In this document: piece by piece, positions 1 through 9,742 of the stretch
Layout of the letters: each line of letters starts with the position of its first letter
How positions within the stretch are numbered: position 1 is the stretch's first letter
Source of the DNA: Dryocola clanedunensis subsp. sulfonylureivorans
Lineage (GTDB): Bacteria; Pseudomonadota; Gammaproteobacteria; Enterobacterales; Enterobacteriaceae
Assembly: GCF_016756775.1 (NCBI RefSeq)
Contig: NZ_JAERMU010000016.1
Span: 1 to 64,000 of the forward strand
Direction: 5' to 3'
Length of the DNA: 64,000 nt
The notes under the pieces: model-generated
What the model was told of the DNA's origin: nothing
Database searches by the model: none
Seen by the model: only the letters and a program-made list of their open reading frames with translations
Position numbers and translations under genes: made by a program

Positions 1-1
1 G

Positions 2-100
2 GCGGCGCTGGGTGCAGTAATGCGCAAGCTGGTGCACATGTGCTTCGGGGTGCTTAAAACACGCCTGCCATGGGATGAAAATTATGCAGCTACCGCTTGA
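2..100 (+). mobile_element. IS110-type transposase, C-terminal end only (5' part outside window)
   Basis: An open frame enters from the left edge and stops at the TGA ending at base 100. Its last 32 codons read like the C-terminal tail of IS110-family (DEDD plus serine) transposases, with the characteristic stretch around MRKLVHMCFGVLK. Only this end is visible, so subfamily and intactness cannot be judged. The frame stops about 30 bases before a REP palindrome. In E. coli the plsB downstream neighbour is ubiA, so this element is an insertion in the ubiA-plsB gap. The family call rests on a short tail and is moderate. Confidence 0.6.
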
Positions 101-129
101 CGTTCAAGACGGTAGCTACAAATTGAATC

Positions 130-161
130 GTAGGGCGGATAAGCAATTGCGCCATCCGCCA
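130..161. repeat. REP-like palindrome downstream of plsB
   Basis: Imperfect palindrome with arms GGCGGAT and ATCCGCC around a short GC-rich loop, preceded by GTAG. It has the REP layout seen repeatedly in this window and lies between the IS110 end and the plsB stop codon. Confidence 0.75.
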
Positions 162-167
162 GCTTGT

Positions 168-2603
168 TTACTCTGCCGCCACGGCTACCTGCGACGTTGC
201 GCTTTCCACGGTCAGACGCACGTCTGAGGTAATCAGGTCGGCCAGCATCTGATAAACCTTCATCGTTTCCGTTGGCTCCGCGTCACCGGTATCGCTGATA
301 TAGCCTTCATCGCGCAGCGTCAGCACCAGCGAGGTGAAGACCGCCTTGTCGAAGAACTCCGGCGCGTTGATACCGTGCAGCATGGAGAGACGCTGCGCCA
401 CGGTGCGGCTTTCACGTTCAAGCGTTCCACGGTTAATGGACGGGTTCGCGCTCAGCAGCCAGAAGGTGATGGCATAGCGCTGCAGCGTTTCGCGCACGCC
501 AGCCGCCAGCAGCTGCAAAGTCCGGGAGCGGGCAGGGTTAATCTGCACCTGACCGGCACTCACCGTTACCAGCCCCTGACGCTCCATCTCGCCCAGAAGC
601 GCATCAATTACCGTTGTCAGCTCGCTCTTTTCCCAACGCAGGAACAGCTCGGCTTTCAGCATCGGATAGATAACCTCTATCTGGCGCTGAAGTTCGGCAC
701 GGTCGATTGTGCGGTGCTGGGTAACGATAGAAGCCAGCAGCGACGGCAGCACCAGCATGTGCATGATGTTGTTGCGGTAGTAGGTCATCAGCACGGCCTG
801 CTCGCGCGGCAGAATGATGATGTCGCCGATGGTGTCTTTCTCGACTTCAAATTTGTTCATCTGCAGCGCGTGGTCGATAAGCGCCGATGCGGTTTGCTCA
901 GGGGCGGTGGCATCTGGCGAATACGGCACGTTGCGCAGCAGACTGAGGTAACAATCGAGCTGTTCGGTAAGCTGTTCGCGAGTCAATGAACGCTGGCGCG
1001 AGGCCAGAAGCGCGGTACAGCACAGGTTCATGGCGTTAGCCGCCCCTGCATTGTTGATGCGCACCATCAGTTCAGCGGCAATCTCGTTAACCGTTGGCGT
1101 TAACCACGCCGGACGTACGGCTTCGATGGGATCGATAGACTCACGCCACTCCGGCACCCGCTGGTTGAGGAACGCGTTCAGCGGCATAGGTTCGCCGAAG
1201 TTCACGTAGCCCTGGCCCAGGTTACGCAGCTTGCTTAAGCCCCGCAGCATCGACATAAAGCCTTCTTTCTCTTTTGTCGCACCGCGTAGCTCTTTCGCGT
1301 AAGTCCCCACTTCCATCACGTGCTCGTAGCCGATATAAATCGGCACCAGTGTAATAGGACGAGTACCGCCGCGCAGCATGGCCTGGATGGTCATCGACAG
1401 CGTGCCGGTTTTCGGGTCCAGCAGGCGACCCGTACGGGAACGCCCCCCTTCAACAAAGTATTCAACGGAGTAGCCACGGCTAAACAGCTCGCCGAGATAC
1501 TCGCGGAACACGGTGGAGTAGAGTTTGCTGCCCTTGAACGTCCGGCGGATAAAGAACGCGCCCAGGCGGCGGAAAATCGGGCCGGCTGGCCAGAAGTTCA
1601 GGTTAATCCCTGCCGCGATGTGCGGCGGCACCAGCCCCTGGTGATAGAGCACGTAGGACAGCAGCATATAGTCCATGTGGCTGCGATGGCAGGGCACATA
1701 AACGATTTCGTGCCCGTCATGGGCGAGCTGGCGTACGCGTTCGGCGTTGTGGACGTTGATCCCCTGATACAAGCGGTTCCACGTCAGCCCCAGCACACGG
1801 TCTGTCAGGCGGATTGCTTCATAAGAGAAGTTAGCTGCAATCTCTTCCATCAGCGCTACGGCGTTTTGCTGGGCTTTCTCATGGGAGATTTTCTTGCTGC
1901 GCGCTTCGTCTTCTACAGCACGAGCAATGGCCTTTGAGGCCAGCAACTTATTAAACAGATCCTGACGTACCGGCAGACGAGGTCCAACGGTTGCTAAACG
2001 CTGACGAGCAAAGTGCGTGCGCGCAACGCGAGCCAGCTTCTGGGCGATGGTTTTGTCCGTACCGTGCTCGGTCGCCATGCGGCGTAGCGAAACAGGGGCG
2101 GAGAAACGCACGAAGCTGTCGCGGCCCAGCCACAACACGGCAAAAAACTTTTGCACGCCGTTAAGGGTGCGCAAAGATGGATTCACCTCGCCTTTTTCAC
2201 GGCCAGGAGAACGACCAAACATCACCGAAACAGGGACCATCTGGACATCCAGATTCGGATTGCTGCGGTGCAGGTCGAGATAATCGTGGAAGAGCTTTAT
2301 CGACTCTTCTTTCGGTGTGTAGTAGTGAAAGACTCGCGGGCCTCCGTGGATAAAGACGTAGCGCGGCAGTACCGCCCCGTCGATTTCCAGGGGTTCCAGC
2401 GGGTCGGGCAAATCATGGGCCAGACACTGCGCGCGCAGGGTCAGCAAGTCCGCCTTAGAGTTGTAAGGCAAAACGTACATGATAGGGCGTGTGGTATCGA
2501 GACCCAGTTCGGCTTGTGGATCAGCCGGTATGGACTTGCTCTTTACCAGAACGCTTAATGGAAAATTAAGCAATTTGTAGTAAATTCTTGGCCAGCCTGA
2601 CAT
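168..2603 (-). CDS. plsB: Glycerol-3-phosphate 1-O-acyltransferase PlsB
   Basis: Inner-membrane enzyme that acylates sn-glycerol 3-phosphate at position 1 with acyl-CoA or acyl-ACP, the first step of phospholipid synthesis. The 811 residues compare with about 807 in E. coli. The acyltransferase blocks are visible in order: the catalytic HRSHMD (HX4D) near residue 306, GAFFIRR, the glycerophosphate-binding [10 protein letters not shown], and VPIYIGYE. The start [13 protein letters not shown] matches the E. coli N-terminus. It is divergent from dgkA, as in E. coli. No defects were seen. Confidence 0.98.
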   Translation of the reverse strand: MSGWPRIYYKLLNFPLSVLVKSKSIPADPQAELGLDTTRPIMYVLPYNSKADLLTLRAQCLAHDLPDPLEPLEIDGAVLPRYVFIHGGPRVFHYYTPKEESIKLFHDYLDLHRSNPNLDVQMVPVSVMFGRSPGREKGEVNPSLRTLNGVQKFFAVLWLGRDSFVRFSAPVSLRRMATEHGTDKTIAQKLARVARTHFARQRLATVGPRLPVRQDLFNKLLASKAIARAVEDEARSKKISHEKAQQNAVALMEEIAANFSYEAIRLTDRVLGLTWNRLYQGINVHNAERVRQLAHDGHEIVYVPCHRSHMDYMLLSYVLYHQGLVPPHIAAGINLNFWPAGPIFRRLGAFFIRRTFKGSKLYSTVFREYLGELFSRGYSVEYFVEGGRSRTGRLLDPKTGTLSMTIQAMLRGGTRPITLVPIYIGYEHVMEVGTYAKELRGATKEKEGFMSMLRGLSKLRNLGQGYVNFGEPMPLNAFLNQRVPEWRESIDPIEAVRPAWLTPTVNEIAAELMVRINNAGAANAMNLCCTALLASRQRSLTREQLTEQLDCYLSLLRNVPYSPDATAPEQTASALIDHALQMNKFEVEKDTIGDIIILPREQAVLMTYYRNNIMHMLVLPSLLASIVTQHRTIDRAELQRQIEVIYPMLKAELFLRWEKSELTTVIDALLGEMERQGLVTVSAGQVQINPARSRTLQLLAAGVRETLQRYAITFWLLSANPSINRGTLERESRTVAQRLSMLHGINAPEFFDKAVFTSLVLTLRDEGYISDTGDAEPTETMKVYQMLADLITSDVRLTVESATSQVAVAAE

Positions 2604-2786
2604 AAACGATGTAAAGCCTCAGGTTAATAGTGCAATTTCGCCGCAAGAATATCAGAAACTGTATAAGATTTCTGTGGCGTTGCGATTTTACCCAACTTCC
2701 CTTCAGGCTGCCGGACATCGACGGGCTTTGAAAGGGGTGGGCTACTGATAAGCATTGACGCTTTAATTTTAAAAAGGTTTCCCTGA

Positions 2787-3161
2787 ATGGCCAACAATAC
2801 CAATAACACTGGATTTACCCGCATCATCAAAGCCACTGGCTACTCCTGGAAGGGGCTGCGCGCAGCCTGGATCAACGAGGCTGCTTTCCGGCAGGAAGGG
2901 GTCGCCGCGGTTATCGCCATCGCTATCGCCTGCTGGCTGGATGTCGATCCCGTCACCCGCATTTTACTTATCGGCTCTGTGGTATTGGTGATGATAGTTG
3001 AGATCCTCAACAGCGCTATCGAAGCCCTGGTAGACCGCGTGGGTATGGAACACCACGAGCTGTCTGGCCGTGCGAAAGACATGGGATCGGCCGCGGTGTT
3101 AATTTCCATTATCCTCTCGGTGATAACCTGGATAACTCTGCTTTGGCAGCATTTGCGATAG
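2787..3161 (+). CDS. dgkA: Diacylglycerol kinase DgkA
   Basis: Small trimeric inner-membrane kinase that phosphorylates diacylglycerol to phosphatidate, recycling lipid left over from osmoregulated glucan synthesis. The 124 residues (E. coli 122) contain three hydrophobic segments and the signature EILNSAIEALVDR, which holds the catalytic glutamate and metal ligands. The N-terminus has a short Asn-rich insertion relative to E. coli. It lies between divergent plsB and downstream lexA, the usual arrangement. Confidence 0.97.
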   Translation: MANNTNNTGFTRIIKATGYSWKGLRAAWINEAAFRQEGVAAVIAIAIACWLDVDPVTRILLIGSVVLVMIVEILNSAIEALVDRVGMEHHELSGRAKDMGSAAVLISIILSVITWITLLWQHLR

Positions 3162-3225
3162 ACTTTCCAGAATACGATAAGTGCCTGGTTTTTTGCTTAA
3201 TTTGTGGTTTCAAATTCGCCTTTAA

Positions 3226-3241
3226 CTGTATATACTCACAG
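3226..3241 (+). promoter_or_regulatory. SOS box 1 upstream of lexA
   Basis: CTGTATATACTCACAG fits the CTG-N10-CAG LexA operator and is identical to one of the two E. coli lexA operators as I remember them. With the second box it indicates autoregulation of lexA. Confidence 0.95.
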
Positions 3242-3246
3242 CATAA

Positions 3247-3262
3247 CTGTATAAACACCCAG
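3247..3262 (+). promoter_or_regulatory. SOS box 2 upstream of lexA
   Basis: CTGTATAAACACCCAG, a second CTG-N10-CAG operator centred 21 bases after the first and ending 8 bases before the lexA ATG, so LexA bound here would also cover the ribosome-binding region. Confidence 0.93.
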
Positions 3263-3270
3263 GGGGCGGA

Positions 3271-3879
3271 ATGAAAGCATTAACTACCAGGCAGCAAGAG
3301 GTGTTTGATCTCATTCGGGATCATATTAGCCAGACCGGCATGCCACCAACGCGTGCCGAGATTGCTCAACGTCTGGGGTTCCGTTCTCCAAACGCCGCGG
3401 AAGAGCATCTCAAAGCGCTGGCGCGTAAAGGCGCTATCGAAATTGTCTCCGGTGCTTCACGCGGTATCCGTCTTCTTGTTGAAGAAGAAACCGGTCTTCC
3501 GCTGGTGGGCAGAGTCGCTGCCGGTGAGCCGCTGCTCGCACAAGAGCATATCGAAGGCCACTATCAGGTTGATCCATCGCTGTTTAAGCCTAATGCGGAC
3601 TTCTTGCTGCGCGTCAGCGGCATGTCAATGAAAGACATCGGTATTCTGGATGGCGATCTGCTGGCGGTGCATAAAACTCAGGATGTTCGTAACGGGCAGG
3701 TTGTGGTTGCGCGCATTGACGATGAAGTGACGGTTAAGCGCCTTAAGCAACAAGGCAACACCGTGCAACTTCTGCCGGAAAACAGCGAGTTTGCACCTAT
3801 CGTTGTCGATCTCCGCGAGCAGAACTTCACCATTGAAGGGCTGGCCGTCGGCGTGATTCGCAACGGTGAGTGGCTGTAA
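3271..3879 (+). CDS. lexA: LexA repressor
   Basis: Transcriptional repressor of the SOS regulon that cleaves itself when RecA filaments form on single-stranded DNA. The 202 residues equal the E. coli length. There is an N-terminal winged helix (residues 1-70), the cleavage site Ala84-Gly85 in RVAAGEP, the catalytic serine 119 in GMSMKDIG and lysine 156 in TVKRL. The RBS AGGGGGCGGA precedes the ATG. Two SOS boxes lie just upstream. dinF follows after 76 bases and is probably co-transcribed. Confidence 0.99.
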   Translation: MKALTTRQQEVFDLIRDHISQTGMPPTRAEIAQRLGFRSPNAAEEHLKALARKGAIEIVSGASRGIRLLVEEETGLPLVGRVAAGEPLLAQEHIEGHYQVDPSLFKPNADFLLRVSGMSMKDIGILDGDLLAVHKTQDVRNGQVVVARIDDEVTVKRLKQQGNTVQLLPENSEFAPIVVDLREQNFTIEGLAVGVIRNGEWL

Positions 3880-3891
3880 CCTACGCTTTTT

Positions 3892-3916
3892 GTGATGCGC
3901 GTCCACCGCGCATCAC
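3892..3916 (+). other. Perfect hairpin in the lexA-dinF spacer
   Basis: A perfect 10-base inverted repeat (GTGATGCGCG and CGCGCATCAC) with a 5-base loop lies between lexA and dinF. No T-run follows, so it is not a standard intrinsic terminator. It may pause transcription or protect the upstream mRNA end. Confidence 0.6.
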
Positions 3917-3955
3917 GGTATAAATCTCTTCTCCACACTCGCAGCGGATCTCCTC

Positions 3956-5290
3956 ATGCGTTTCTTCTCGACGACGGACAAAGCGCTCTGGCGCCTCGCG
4001 TTGCCCATGATCTTTTCGAATATCACCGTCCCTCTGTTAGGCCTGGTGGATACGGCGGTCATCGGCCATCTTGATAGCCCTGTTTACCTGGGCGGCGTGG
4101 CCATTGGCGCAACGGCAACAAGTTTTCTCTTCATGCTGCTGCTGTTTCTGCGCATGAGCACCACTGGATTAACCGCACAGGCCTTCGGAGCCAATAACCC
4201 AGCAGCGCTGGCGCGGGCGCTGGTGCAGCCCCTCGGGCTTGCATTGATCGCCGGCTTCGTGATTGTCGCGCTACGCTACCCCCTGATTAATCTGGCGCTG
4301 CAAATTGTTGGCGGCAATGCGCAGGTGCTGGAACAGGCTCACCGCTTCCTTGAGATCCGCTGGCTCAGCGCGCCCGCTTCCCTTGCCAACCTCGTTCTGC
4401 TTGGCTGGTTACTCGGTGTGCAGTACGCCAGGGCGCCGGTGATTTTGCTGGTTGTTGGCAACGTGCTGAATATCGCGCTGGATCTCTGGCTGGTGATGGG
4501 GCTGCATTTGAACGTGCAGGGTGCGGCGATGGCCACGGCAATTGCCGAGTACGCGACGTTCTTCATCGGCCTGCTGATGGTCAAGAAAGTTCTGGGGATG
4601 CGGGGGATTACGCTGTCGATGCTGAAGGACGCCTGGCGGGGGAACGTTCGTCGCCTGCTGGCGTTGAACAGGGACATCATGCTGCGCTCGCTGCTGCTGC
4701 AAATCTGCTTCGCTTCGGTGACCATCTTTGGCGCGCGGCTGGGCAGCGAAGTGGTGGCGGTCAACGCCGTGCTGATGACATTACTGACCTTCACGGCCTA
4801 CGCGCTGGACGGTTTCGCCTACGCCGTGGAGGCCCACTCCGGGCAGGCATACGGCGCGCGGAACGGCAGTCAGCTGTTAAGCGTCTGGCAGGCCGCTTGC
4901 CGCCAGGCGGGCCTGGTCGCCTTAAGTTTTGCCCTCATCTACGCCTGCTTCGGCGAAAATATTGTTGCACTCTTAACGTCGTTAACCGAGCTGCAGCAGC
5001 AGGCAGACCGCTATTTGCACTGGCAAATCGTTCTGCCGGTGGTGGGCGTATGGTGTTATCTGTTAGATGGGATGTTTATCGGTGCGACGCGCGGCGCAGA
5101 GATGCGCAACAGTATGGCCGTTGCCGCCGCTGGCTTTGGTCTGTCACTGTTGACCGTTCCCTGGCTTGGGAATCACGGGTTATGGCTCTCTGTGGCTGTT
5201 TTTCTGGCGCTGCGGGGGCTATCGCTGGGCTGGATATGGCGACGCCACTGGCGAAATAACACCTGGTTTAGCGCTGCGGGTCATAGTTAG
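3956..5290 (+). CDS. dinF: MATE-family efflux transporter DinF
   Basis: Multidrug and toxic-compound extrusion transporter, second gene of the LexA-controlled lexA-dinF unit. The 444 residues are almost entirely hydrophobic, with about twelve membrane spans. The N-terminus MRFFSTTDKALWRLALPM and the GLVDTAVIGHL stretch are typical of DinF. E. coli work links DinF to tolerance of oxidants and bile salts, though its physiological substrate is not settled. Start chosen at the ATG after CGGATCTCC. Confidence 0.96.
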   Translation: MRFFSTTDKALWRLALPMIFSNITVPLLGLVDTAVIGHLDSPVYLGGVAIGATATSFLFMLLLFLRMSTTGLTAQAFGANNPAALARALVQPLGLALIAGFVIVALRYPLINLALQIVGGNAQVLEQAHRFLEIRWLSAPASLANLVLLGWLLGVQYARAPVILLVVGNVLNIALDLWLVMGLHLNVQGAAMATAIAEYATFFIGLLMVKKVLGMRGITLSMLKDAWRGNVRRLLALNRDIMLRSLLLQICFASVTIFGARLGSEVVAVNAVLMTLLTFTAYALDGFAYAVEAHSGQAYGARNGSQLLSVWQAACRQAGLVALSFALIYACFGENIVALLTSLTELQQQADRYLHWQIVLPVVGVWCYLLDGMFIGATRGAEMRNSMAVAAAGFGLSLLTVPWLGNHGLWLSVAVFLALRGLSLGWIWRRHWRNNTWFSAAGHS

Positions 5291-5329
5291 TTACATCTGC
5301 TGACGAGAGCTTGCATCCGCGCTCAGTCT

Positions 5330-5370
5330 GCTGATTTCCTGCTATATTCTGCTGGAAATCAGCCCTTTTC
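5330..5370 (+). terminator. Probable intrinsic terminator after dinF
   Basis: A perfect 10-base stem (GCTGATTTCC and GGAAATCAGC) with a 14-base loop is followed by CCTTTTC. It sits 40 bases after the dinF stop and is the likely end of the lexA-dinF transcript. Confidence 0.7.
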
Positions 5371-5528
5371 ACGGTGGCGCTATGGTTCAATGTTCTTAAT
5401 TCCCGCCTCGGTGCCAGATCCTTGACTACAATTATTATCACGTCCAGCAGATAGTGGGTCGCAGCCAGACTGAACGATCCGGACGATGTTAACCCTACAC
5501 TTTTTCACCGAACGCTAAGGATACCATT

Positions 5529-5738
5529 ATGAATAAAGATGAAATCGGCGGTAACTGGAAACAGTTTAAAGGCACTGTGAAAGAAAAATGGGGCAAGCTT
5601 ACAGACGATGACATGACGGTCATCGAAGGTAAACGCGATCAGCTGGTTGGTAAAATCCAGGAACGATACGGCTCATCGAAAGACGAGGCGGAAAAAGAAG
5701 TTGTTGACTGGGAAACCCGCAATAAATATCGCTGGTAG
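5529..5738 (+). CDS. yjbJ: CsbD-family stress protein YjbJ
   Basis: Small hydrophilic, charged protein of 69 residues with the CsbD core (GNWKQFKGTVKEKWGKLTDDD). In E. coli YjbJ is abundant in stationary phase and after osmotic stress, and its molecular role is unknown. A TTGACT element near 5422 could be part of its promoter but was not confirmed. RBS TAAGGA precedes the ATG. Confidence 0.96.
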   Translation: MNKDEIGGNWKQFKGTVKEKWGKLTDDDMTVIEGKRDQLVGKIQERYGSSKDEAEKEVVDWETRNKYRW

Positions 5739-5818
5739 GCAGTCGTTATAAATAAACCTCAGATGTGCTGACTCTCTGAGGCTACCTGCCCTGGTACAAG
5801 GATGTACCGAATCCTCTG

Positions 5819-6337
5819 TTAACGAACCTTCTTTTTAATCAGCACCGTGTGGTCATGGCTGCTGCAACCTTCCTTATGACTGCAGGCTTCCACTTCAGCA
5901 CACGCAGAACACAATCCATGTGCTTCAATGACGTTATGACGCAGAGCAAAGCCCATTTTTGCGGCCAGCTTGTGCATGATGTCCTCCACACCCTGCGCGG
6001 CCTCTTCTTTGACGGCGCCACAACGCTCGCAGATAAACATGGCTGACGAGTGAGTTGGTTGATCGATAAGATTGCACAGCACGTAGCTGTTTGCGGATTC
6101 CACACGGTGAATAAATCCCTGCTCCAGCAGGAAATCCAGCGCGCGATAAACGGTGGGAGGTTTTGCCTGAGGCTCGCTGACGCGCAGCAAATCCAGCAGG
6201 TCATAAGCGCTGATGGCACCCGTTTGCAGCGTCATCAGGCGCAGCACTTCCAGACGTTGCGGTGTCAGGCGCACATTGCGCTGGGCACAAAGTTTTTCAG
6301 CCTGCGCTAACACGGTTTGTGTAGTCGTCGTATCCAT
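5819..6337 (-). CDS. zur: Zinc uptake regulator Zur
   Basis: Fur-family, zinc-sensing repressor of zinc import genes such as znuABC. An N-terminal winged helix contains RLTPQRLEVLRL, followed by a dimerisation domain with the zinc cysteines FICERCG and HGLCSACAEVEAC and a His-rich tail. The second ATG (6337) is preferred because GAGGA lies six bases before it, giving 172 residues against 171 in E. coli; the longer start at 6343 adds only two residues. Divergent from the cupin gene. Confidence 0.97.
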   Translation of the reverse strand: MDTTTTQTVLAQAEKLCAQRNVRLTPQRLEVLRLMTLQTGAISAYDLLDLLRVSEPQAKPPTVYRALDFLLEQGFIHRVESANSYVLCNLIDQPTHSSAMFICERCGAVKEEAAQGVEDIMHKLAAKMGFALRHNVIEAHGLCSACAEVEACSHKEGCSSHDHTVLIKKKVR

Positions 6338-6447
6338 CAGCATTCCTCAGTTATTAACCTCAGACTTTACCATAAAAGCAGCAAAAACGCCGAATGCTGG
6401 TACATACTGGCTGTGAACCCTGTTGAAAGTTTTGCTTTGGAGATGTC

Positions 6448-6951
6448 ATGCAAAAACCAGATTGTATCCGCCACTGGCGCGAGCTTGAAGGCGCGGATGA
6501 TTCCACCTATCCCGACAGTAACGAACTGTTTTCCATTGGCGCGCCGCTTGCGCGTAGCCTGGGGTTAAACCGGCTGGGCATTCATCACGAGCGGCTATTG
6601 CCGGGACGACGCACCTCCTATCCGCACGCTGAAAGCAGCGAGGAAGAATTTGCTTATGTGCTGGAGGGCCATCCGCAGGTGTGGATTAACGGTAACTTAT
6701 ACCAGCTTGAGCCGGGCGACAGCGTTGGCTTTCCGGCGGGTACGGGCGTGTGCCACACGTTTATCAATAATACGGAACATGAAGTTCGCCTGCTGGTCGT
6801 AGGCGAGGCCAACAAAGACGAAAATCAGATCTATTACCCGATGAATCCCGGCTATGCCGCTCAACGGCAGGACCGCTGGATTGACCATCCGCCACAGTTT
6901 TTTGGCCCACACGACGGACGCCCTTCACGAAAACCTACGGGTAAACTATAA
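6448..6951 (+). CDS. Cupin-domain protein, function unknown
   Basis: A 167-residue soluble protein with one conserved cupin barrel: the motif-1 region around HAESSEEEFAYVLEG and the motif-2 region around PAGTGVCHTFIN, with the spacing typical of a metal-binding cupin. It resembles sugar-phosphate or small-metabolite cupins (mannose-6-phosphate isomerase type II-like or dioxygenase-like), but no substrate can be deduced. It lies divergently next to zur and upstream of the TraF_2-type gene, a position occupied by other genes in E. coli K-12. RBS GGAG precedes the ATG. No Zur operator was recognised. Confidence 0.85.
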   Translation: MQKPDCIRHWRELEGADDSTYPDSNELFSIGAPLARSLGLNRLGIHHERLLPGRRTSYPHAESSEEEFAYVLEGHPQVWINGNLYQLEPGDSVGFPAGTGVCHTFINNTEHEVRLLVVGEANKDENQIYYPMNPGYAAQRQDRWIDHPPQFFGPHDGRPSRKPTGKL

Positions 6952-7123
6952 ATAAACCTGCATGGAGATTTTGAAACCCTAACCCGAATGGATAGAAACG
7001 GGATTTCTATAGTTTAAATAAACAACTTTTTAACACTTTATTCACAGCAACGTTCCGCCTCCGTTGGGCTTTACTGGCGGGGGGCTAGTTATTCCAATTG
7101 ACTAAATTGACGGGCAGCGGTGA

Positions 7124-8431
7124 ATGAAAAAAATAAAATCTCTGGCGGCGCTTGGTGCCGCATCTTTGTTTGTGGCAAATCCAACGTGGGCGGCAGGCAC
7201 CTGGGCGGAAGCCCGAAGTGATGCGATGGGCGGTACAGGTGTGGCCTCAGGCAGCTACGGTAGCGGGGCGTTAATCAACCCGGCTCTGCTGGCAAAGGCG
7301 CAGGAAGAAGATTCCTTCACGGTTATTCTTCCTTCCGTTGGCGCGCAGATTACCGATAAAGACAATCTGCAGGATCAGATCGACGATATCAGCGACAAAG
7401 TTGATCACTACGAAGATGTGATCGATAGCCTCACTTTGCAGCAGATTATTACCAATCCGACAGGTTCACTGAATCTGCTCCAGGGCGCGGCAGGGGATCT
7501 GGCGGGCGAACTGGAAGACCTGCGGGGAAAAACGGCGCAGGCGAAAGCGGGGGCAGGGATTTCCGTCAGCATTCCAAACAATGTCCTGTCGCTGGCGTTT
7601 GTCACTAAAGCATACGCCCATGGGCGAGTTAGCTCTTCTATCGACCAGCAGGATATCGACTACCTGCGCGGCATTGAGAATTCCGATACGGTGGCGACAG
7701 GCGTTGCTATCGACGCGGCAACGAACGGCTCAGACGCCATTACCCGTAACCTGAACTCCACCGCTTCCGGGCGCGCAGCGATTGTTTCCGATTACGGCGT
7801 GGCGATGGCGAAGCAGTTTGATCTTGGGGGGGTGCCAGTCTCCGTTGGTATCACACCAAAGCTGCAAAAAACCTGGCTGTATAACTACACCACGTCGATT
7901 TACACCTATAACAGTGACGACTGGAACAGCAGCCGTTACCGTAACGATGACACTGGTTTTAACGTTGATGCCGGGTTTGCGGCAGACTTCGGCGAAAACT
8001 GGACCGTGGGCCTGAGCGGCCAGAACCTGATCTCACGTGATATCGACACCAAAGACATTCGTATCACCAATGGTCGTACTGGTGAGACGAAAAGCTATAA
8101 AGATACTTACCAGATTAGCCCGTTGGTAACGGCGGGGGCAGCGTGGCACAACGATCTGATCACGTTGAGCACCGACGGTGATCTGACCGAAACCAAAGGC
8201 TTCAAAAGCGAAGAGGATTCGCAGTTTGTTGGCGTGGGAGCGGAGGTTCGTCCGCTATCCTGGTTCGCCGTCCGCGCGGGCTATCGTGCTGATGTGAAAG
8301 GCAATGACAGCAACGTCTTTACCGGCGGCGTCGGATTTGCACCGTTTAATCGCGTACACATCGATCTGATGGGCCTCTACGGCGAAGACGAGACCTGGGG
8401 GGCAGGCGCACAGCTCAGCATGACCTTCTGA
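7124..8431 (+). CDS. TraF_2 (conjugal transfer protein TraF-like) family outer-membrane protein
   Basis: A 435-residue exported protein with a clear Sec signal peptide (residues 1-24, cleavage after PTWAA) and a beta-rich body with alternating hydrophobic strands ending in an aromatic residue (SMTF), as expected of an outer-membrane barrel. The start of the mature part (ARSDAMGGTGVAS) resembles FadL/PorV-type channels and the TraF_2 family. The region around residues 83-145 is helical and possibly coiled. Despite the family name no conjugation genes are nearby. It stands alone between the cupin gene and dusA. Confidence 0.8.
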   Translation: MKKIKSLAALGAASLFVANPTWAAGTWAEARSDAMGGTGVASGSYGSGALINPALLAKAQEEDSFTVILPSVGAQITDKDNLQDQIDDISDKVDHYEDVIDSLTLQQIITNPTGSLNLLQGAAGDLAGELEDLRGKTAQAKAGAGISVSIPNNVLSLAFVTKAYAHGRVSSSIDQQDIDYLRGIENSDTVATGVAIDAATNGSDAITRNLNSTASGRAAIVSDYGVAMAKQFDLGGVPVSVGITPKLQKTWLYNYTTSIYTYNSDDWNSSRYRNDDTGFNVDAGFAADFGENWTVGLSGQNLISRDIDTKDIRITNGRTGETKSYKDTYQISPLVTAGAAWHNDLITLSTDGDLTETKGFKSEEDSQFVGVGAEVRPLSWFAVRAGYRADVKGNDSNVFTGGVGFAPFNRVHIDLMGLYGEDETWGAGAQLSMTF

Positions 8432-8526
8432 TCAAACTGGCGTCGGGACGAGCAGGTGTCCCGACGCCGACTGTGCTATAGTGGCGACCCTTTTTTCACC
8501 GTAACCTGCGTAAACGTTCAGTGCCT

Positions 8527-9525
8527 ATGTCCTCACAAAGCAAGCAAACCCCGTTCCAGCCGTACCGTTTTTCCATCGCGCCGATGCTCGACTGGACCGA
8601 CCGCCACTGCCGCTATTTCCTGCGTCAGCTGTCGAAGAACACCCTGTTGTACACCGAGATGGTCACCACTGGGGCAATCATTCACGGTAAAGGGGACTAT
8701 CTGGCTTACAGCGAGGAGGAGCATCCGGTTGCCCTGCAGCTGGGCGGCAGCGATCCAGCGGCACTGGCACAGTGCGCGAAGCTTGCCGAAGCTCGCGGTT
8801 ACGATGAAATCAATCTTAACGTCGGCTGCCCGTCCGATCGCGTGCAGAACGGGATGTTCGGCGCCTGTCTGATGGCAGATGCCCAGCGAGTCGCAGATTG
8901 CATCAAAGCAATGCGCGATGTGGTGTCCATCCCGGTGACGGTGAAAACCCGTATCGGCATCGACGAGCAGGACAGCTACGAATTCCTGTGTGATTTTATC
9001 GGCACCGTAGCCGGGAAGGGCGAGTGCGAAATGTTTATCATCCACGCCCGTAAAGCCTGGCTATCCGGCCTTAGCCCGAAAGAGAACCGCGAAATCCCGC
9101 CGCTGGATTACCCGCGGGTCTATCAGCTTAAGCGCGACTTCCCGCATCTGACCATGGCCATTAACGGCGGCGTGAAGACGCTGGAAGAGGCGAAAACGCA
9201 TCTTGAGCACCTGGACGGCGTGATGGTCGGGCGCGAGGCGTATCAAAATCCTGGCCTGCTGACCGCCGTAGATCGTGAAATTTTTGGGTGTGACACACCG
9301 GAAGTGGATACGGTTGAAGCGGTTCGCGCCATGTATCCCTACATTGAACGTGAGCTGGCCAATGGCACTTACCTTGGGCACGTCACGCGTCACATGCTCG
9401 GCCTGTTCCAGGGGATCCCCGGCGCGCGCCAGTGGCGTCGCTATCTGAGCGAGAACGCTCATAAAGCAGGGGCAGGGATTGACGTGGTCGAACATGCCTT
9501 GTCGCTGGTTGCGGACAAACGCTAG
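8527..9525 (+). CDS. dusA: tRNA-dihydrouridine(20/20a) synthase DusA
   Basis: FMN-dependent enzyme that reduces uridine 20/20a in the tRNA D-loop with NADPH. The TIM barrel carries [14 protein letters not shown] at the N-terminus, the catalytic cysteine in [14 protein letters not shown] (about residue 101), FIIHARKAW and a C-terminal helical tRNA-binding domain. ATG 8527 is preferred; a GTG two codons earlier at 8521 is also possible, and neither has a strong RBS. Length (332) fits the family. Confidence 0.97.
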   Translation: MSSQSKQTPFQPYRFSIAPMLDWTDRHCRYFLRQLSKNTLLYTEMVTTGAIIHGKGDYLAYSEEEHPVALQLGGSDPAALAQCAKLAEARGYDEINLNVGCPSDRVQNGMFGACLMADAQRVADCIKAMRDVVSIPVTVKTRIGIDEQDSYEFLCDFIGTVAGKGECEMFIIHARKAWLSGLSPKENREIPPLDYPRVYQLKRDFPHLTMAINGGVKTLEEAKTHLEHLDGVMVGREAYQNPGLLTAVDREIFGCDTPEVDTVEAVRAMYPYIERELANGTYLGHVTRHMLGLFQGIPGARQWRRYLSENAHKAGAGIDVVEHALSLVADKR

Positions 9526-9700
9526 CGGGTACAGGAAATAACCGTAAGGATTGCTCAGGTATTGCGGAGTCGATCACAACCTTGCATCTTTGTGGCTAAC
9601 TTTCCAGAGCTGAACATTTCAATCGCTGACGAATTCTGACAATATTGCCGGGCTTTAACATAGGAATTCATCGCAGCTGTACCCTACAGACAGCGCGAAC

Positions 9701-9742
9701 AAAAAAAAGAATGGGCTTCCCTCGGGAAGCCCAAATTCTTTT
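9701..9742. terminator. Bidirectional terminator between dusA and qorA
   Basis: A perfect GGGCTTCCC / GGGAAGCCC stem is flanked by an A-run on the left and TTCTTTT on the right, so it can end transcription from both convergent genes. It overlaps the last bases of qorA. Confidence 0.85.

Noticed and set aside
375-989. Long plus-strand open frames opposite plsB (also 1320-1937, 2151-2558)
   Set aside because: They lie antisense to a highly conserved gene, have no RBS or family resemblance and are typical shadow frames of GC-rich coding DNA.
7124-8431. TraF-named gene as evidence of an integrated conjugative element
   Set aside because: No other transfer, relaxase or integrase genes lie nearby; this TraF_2-type protein occurs as a stand-alone chromosomal gene.
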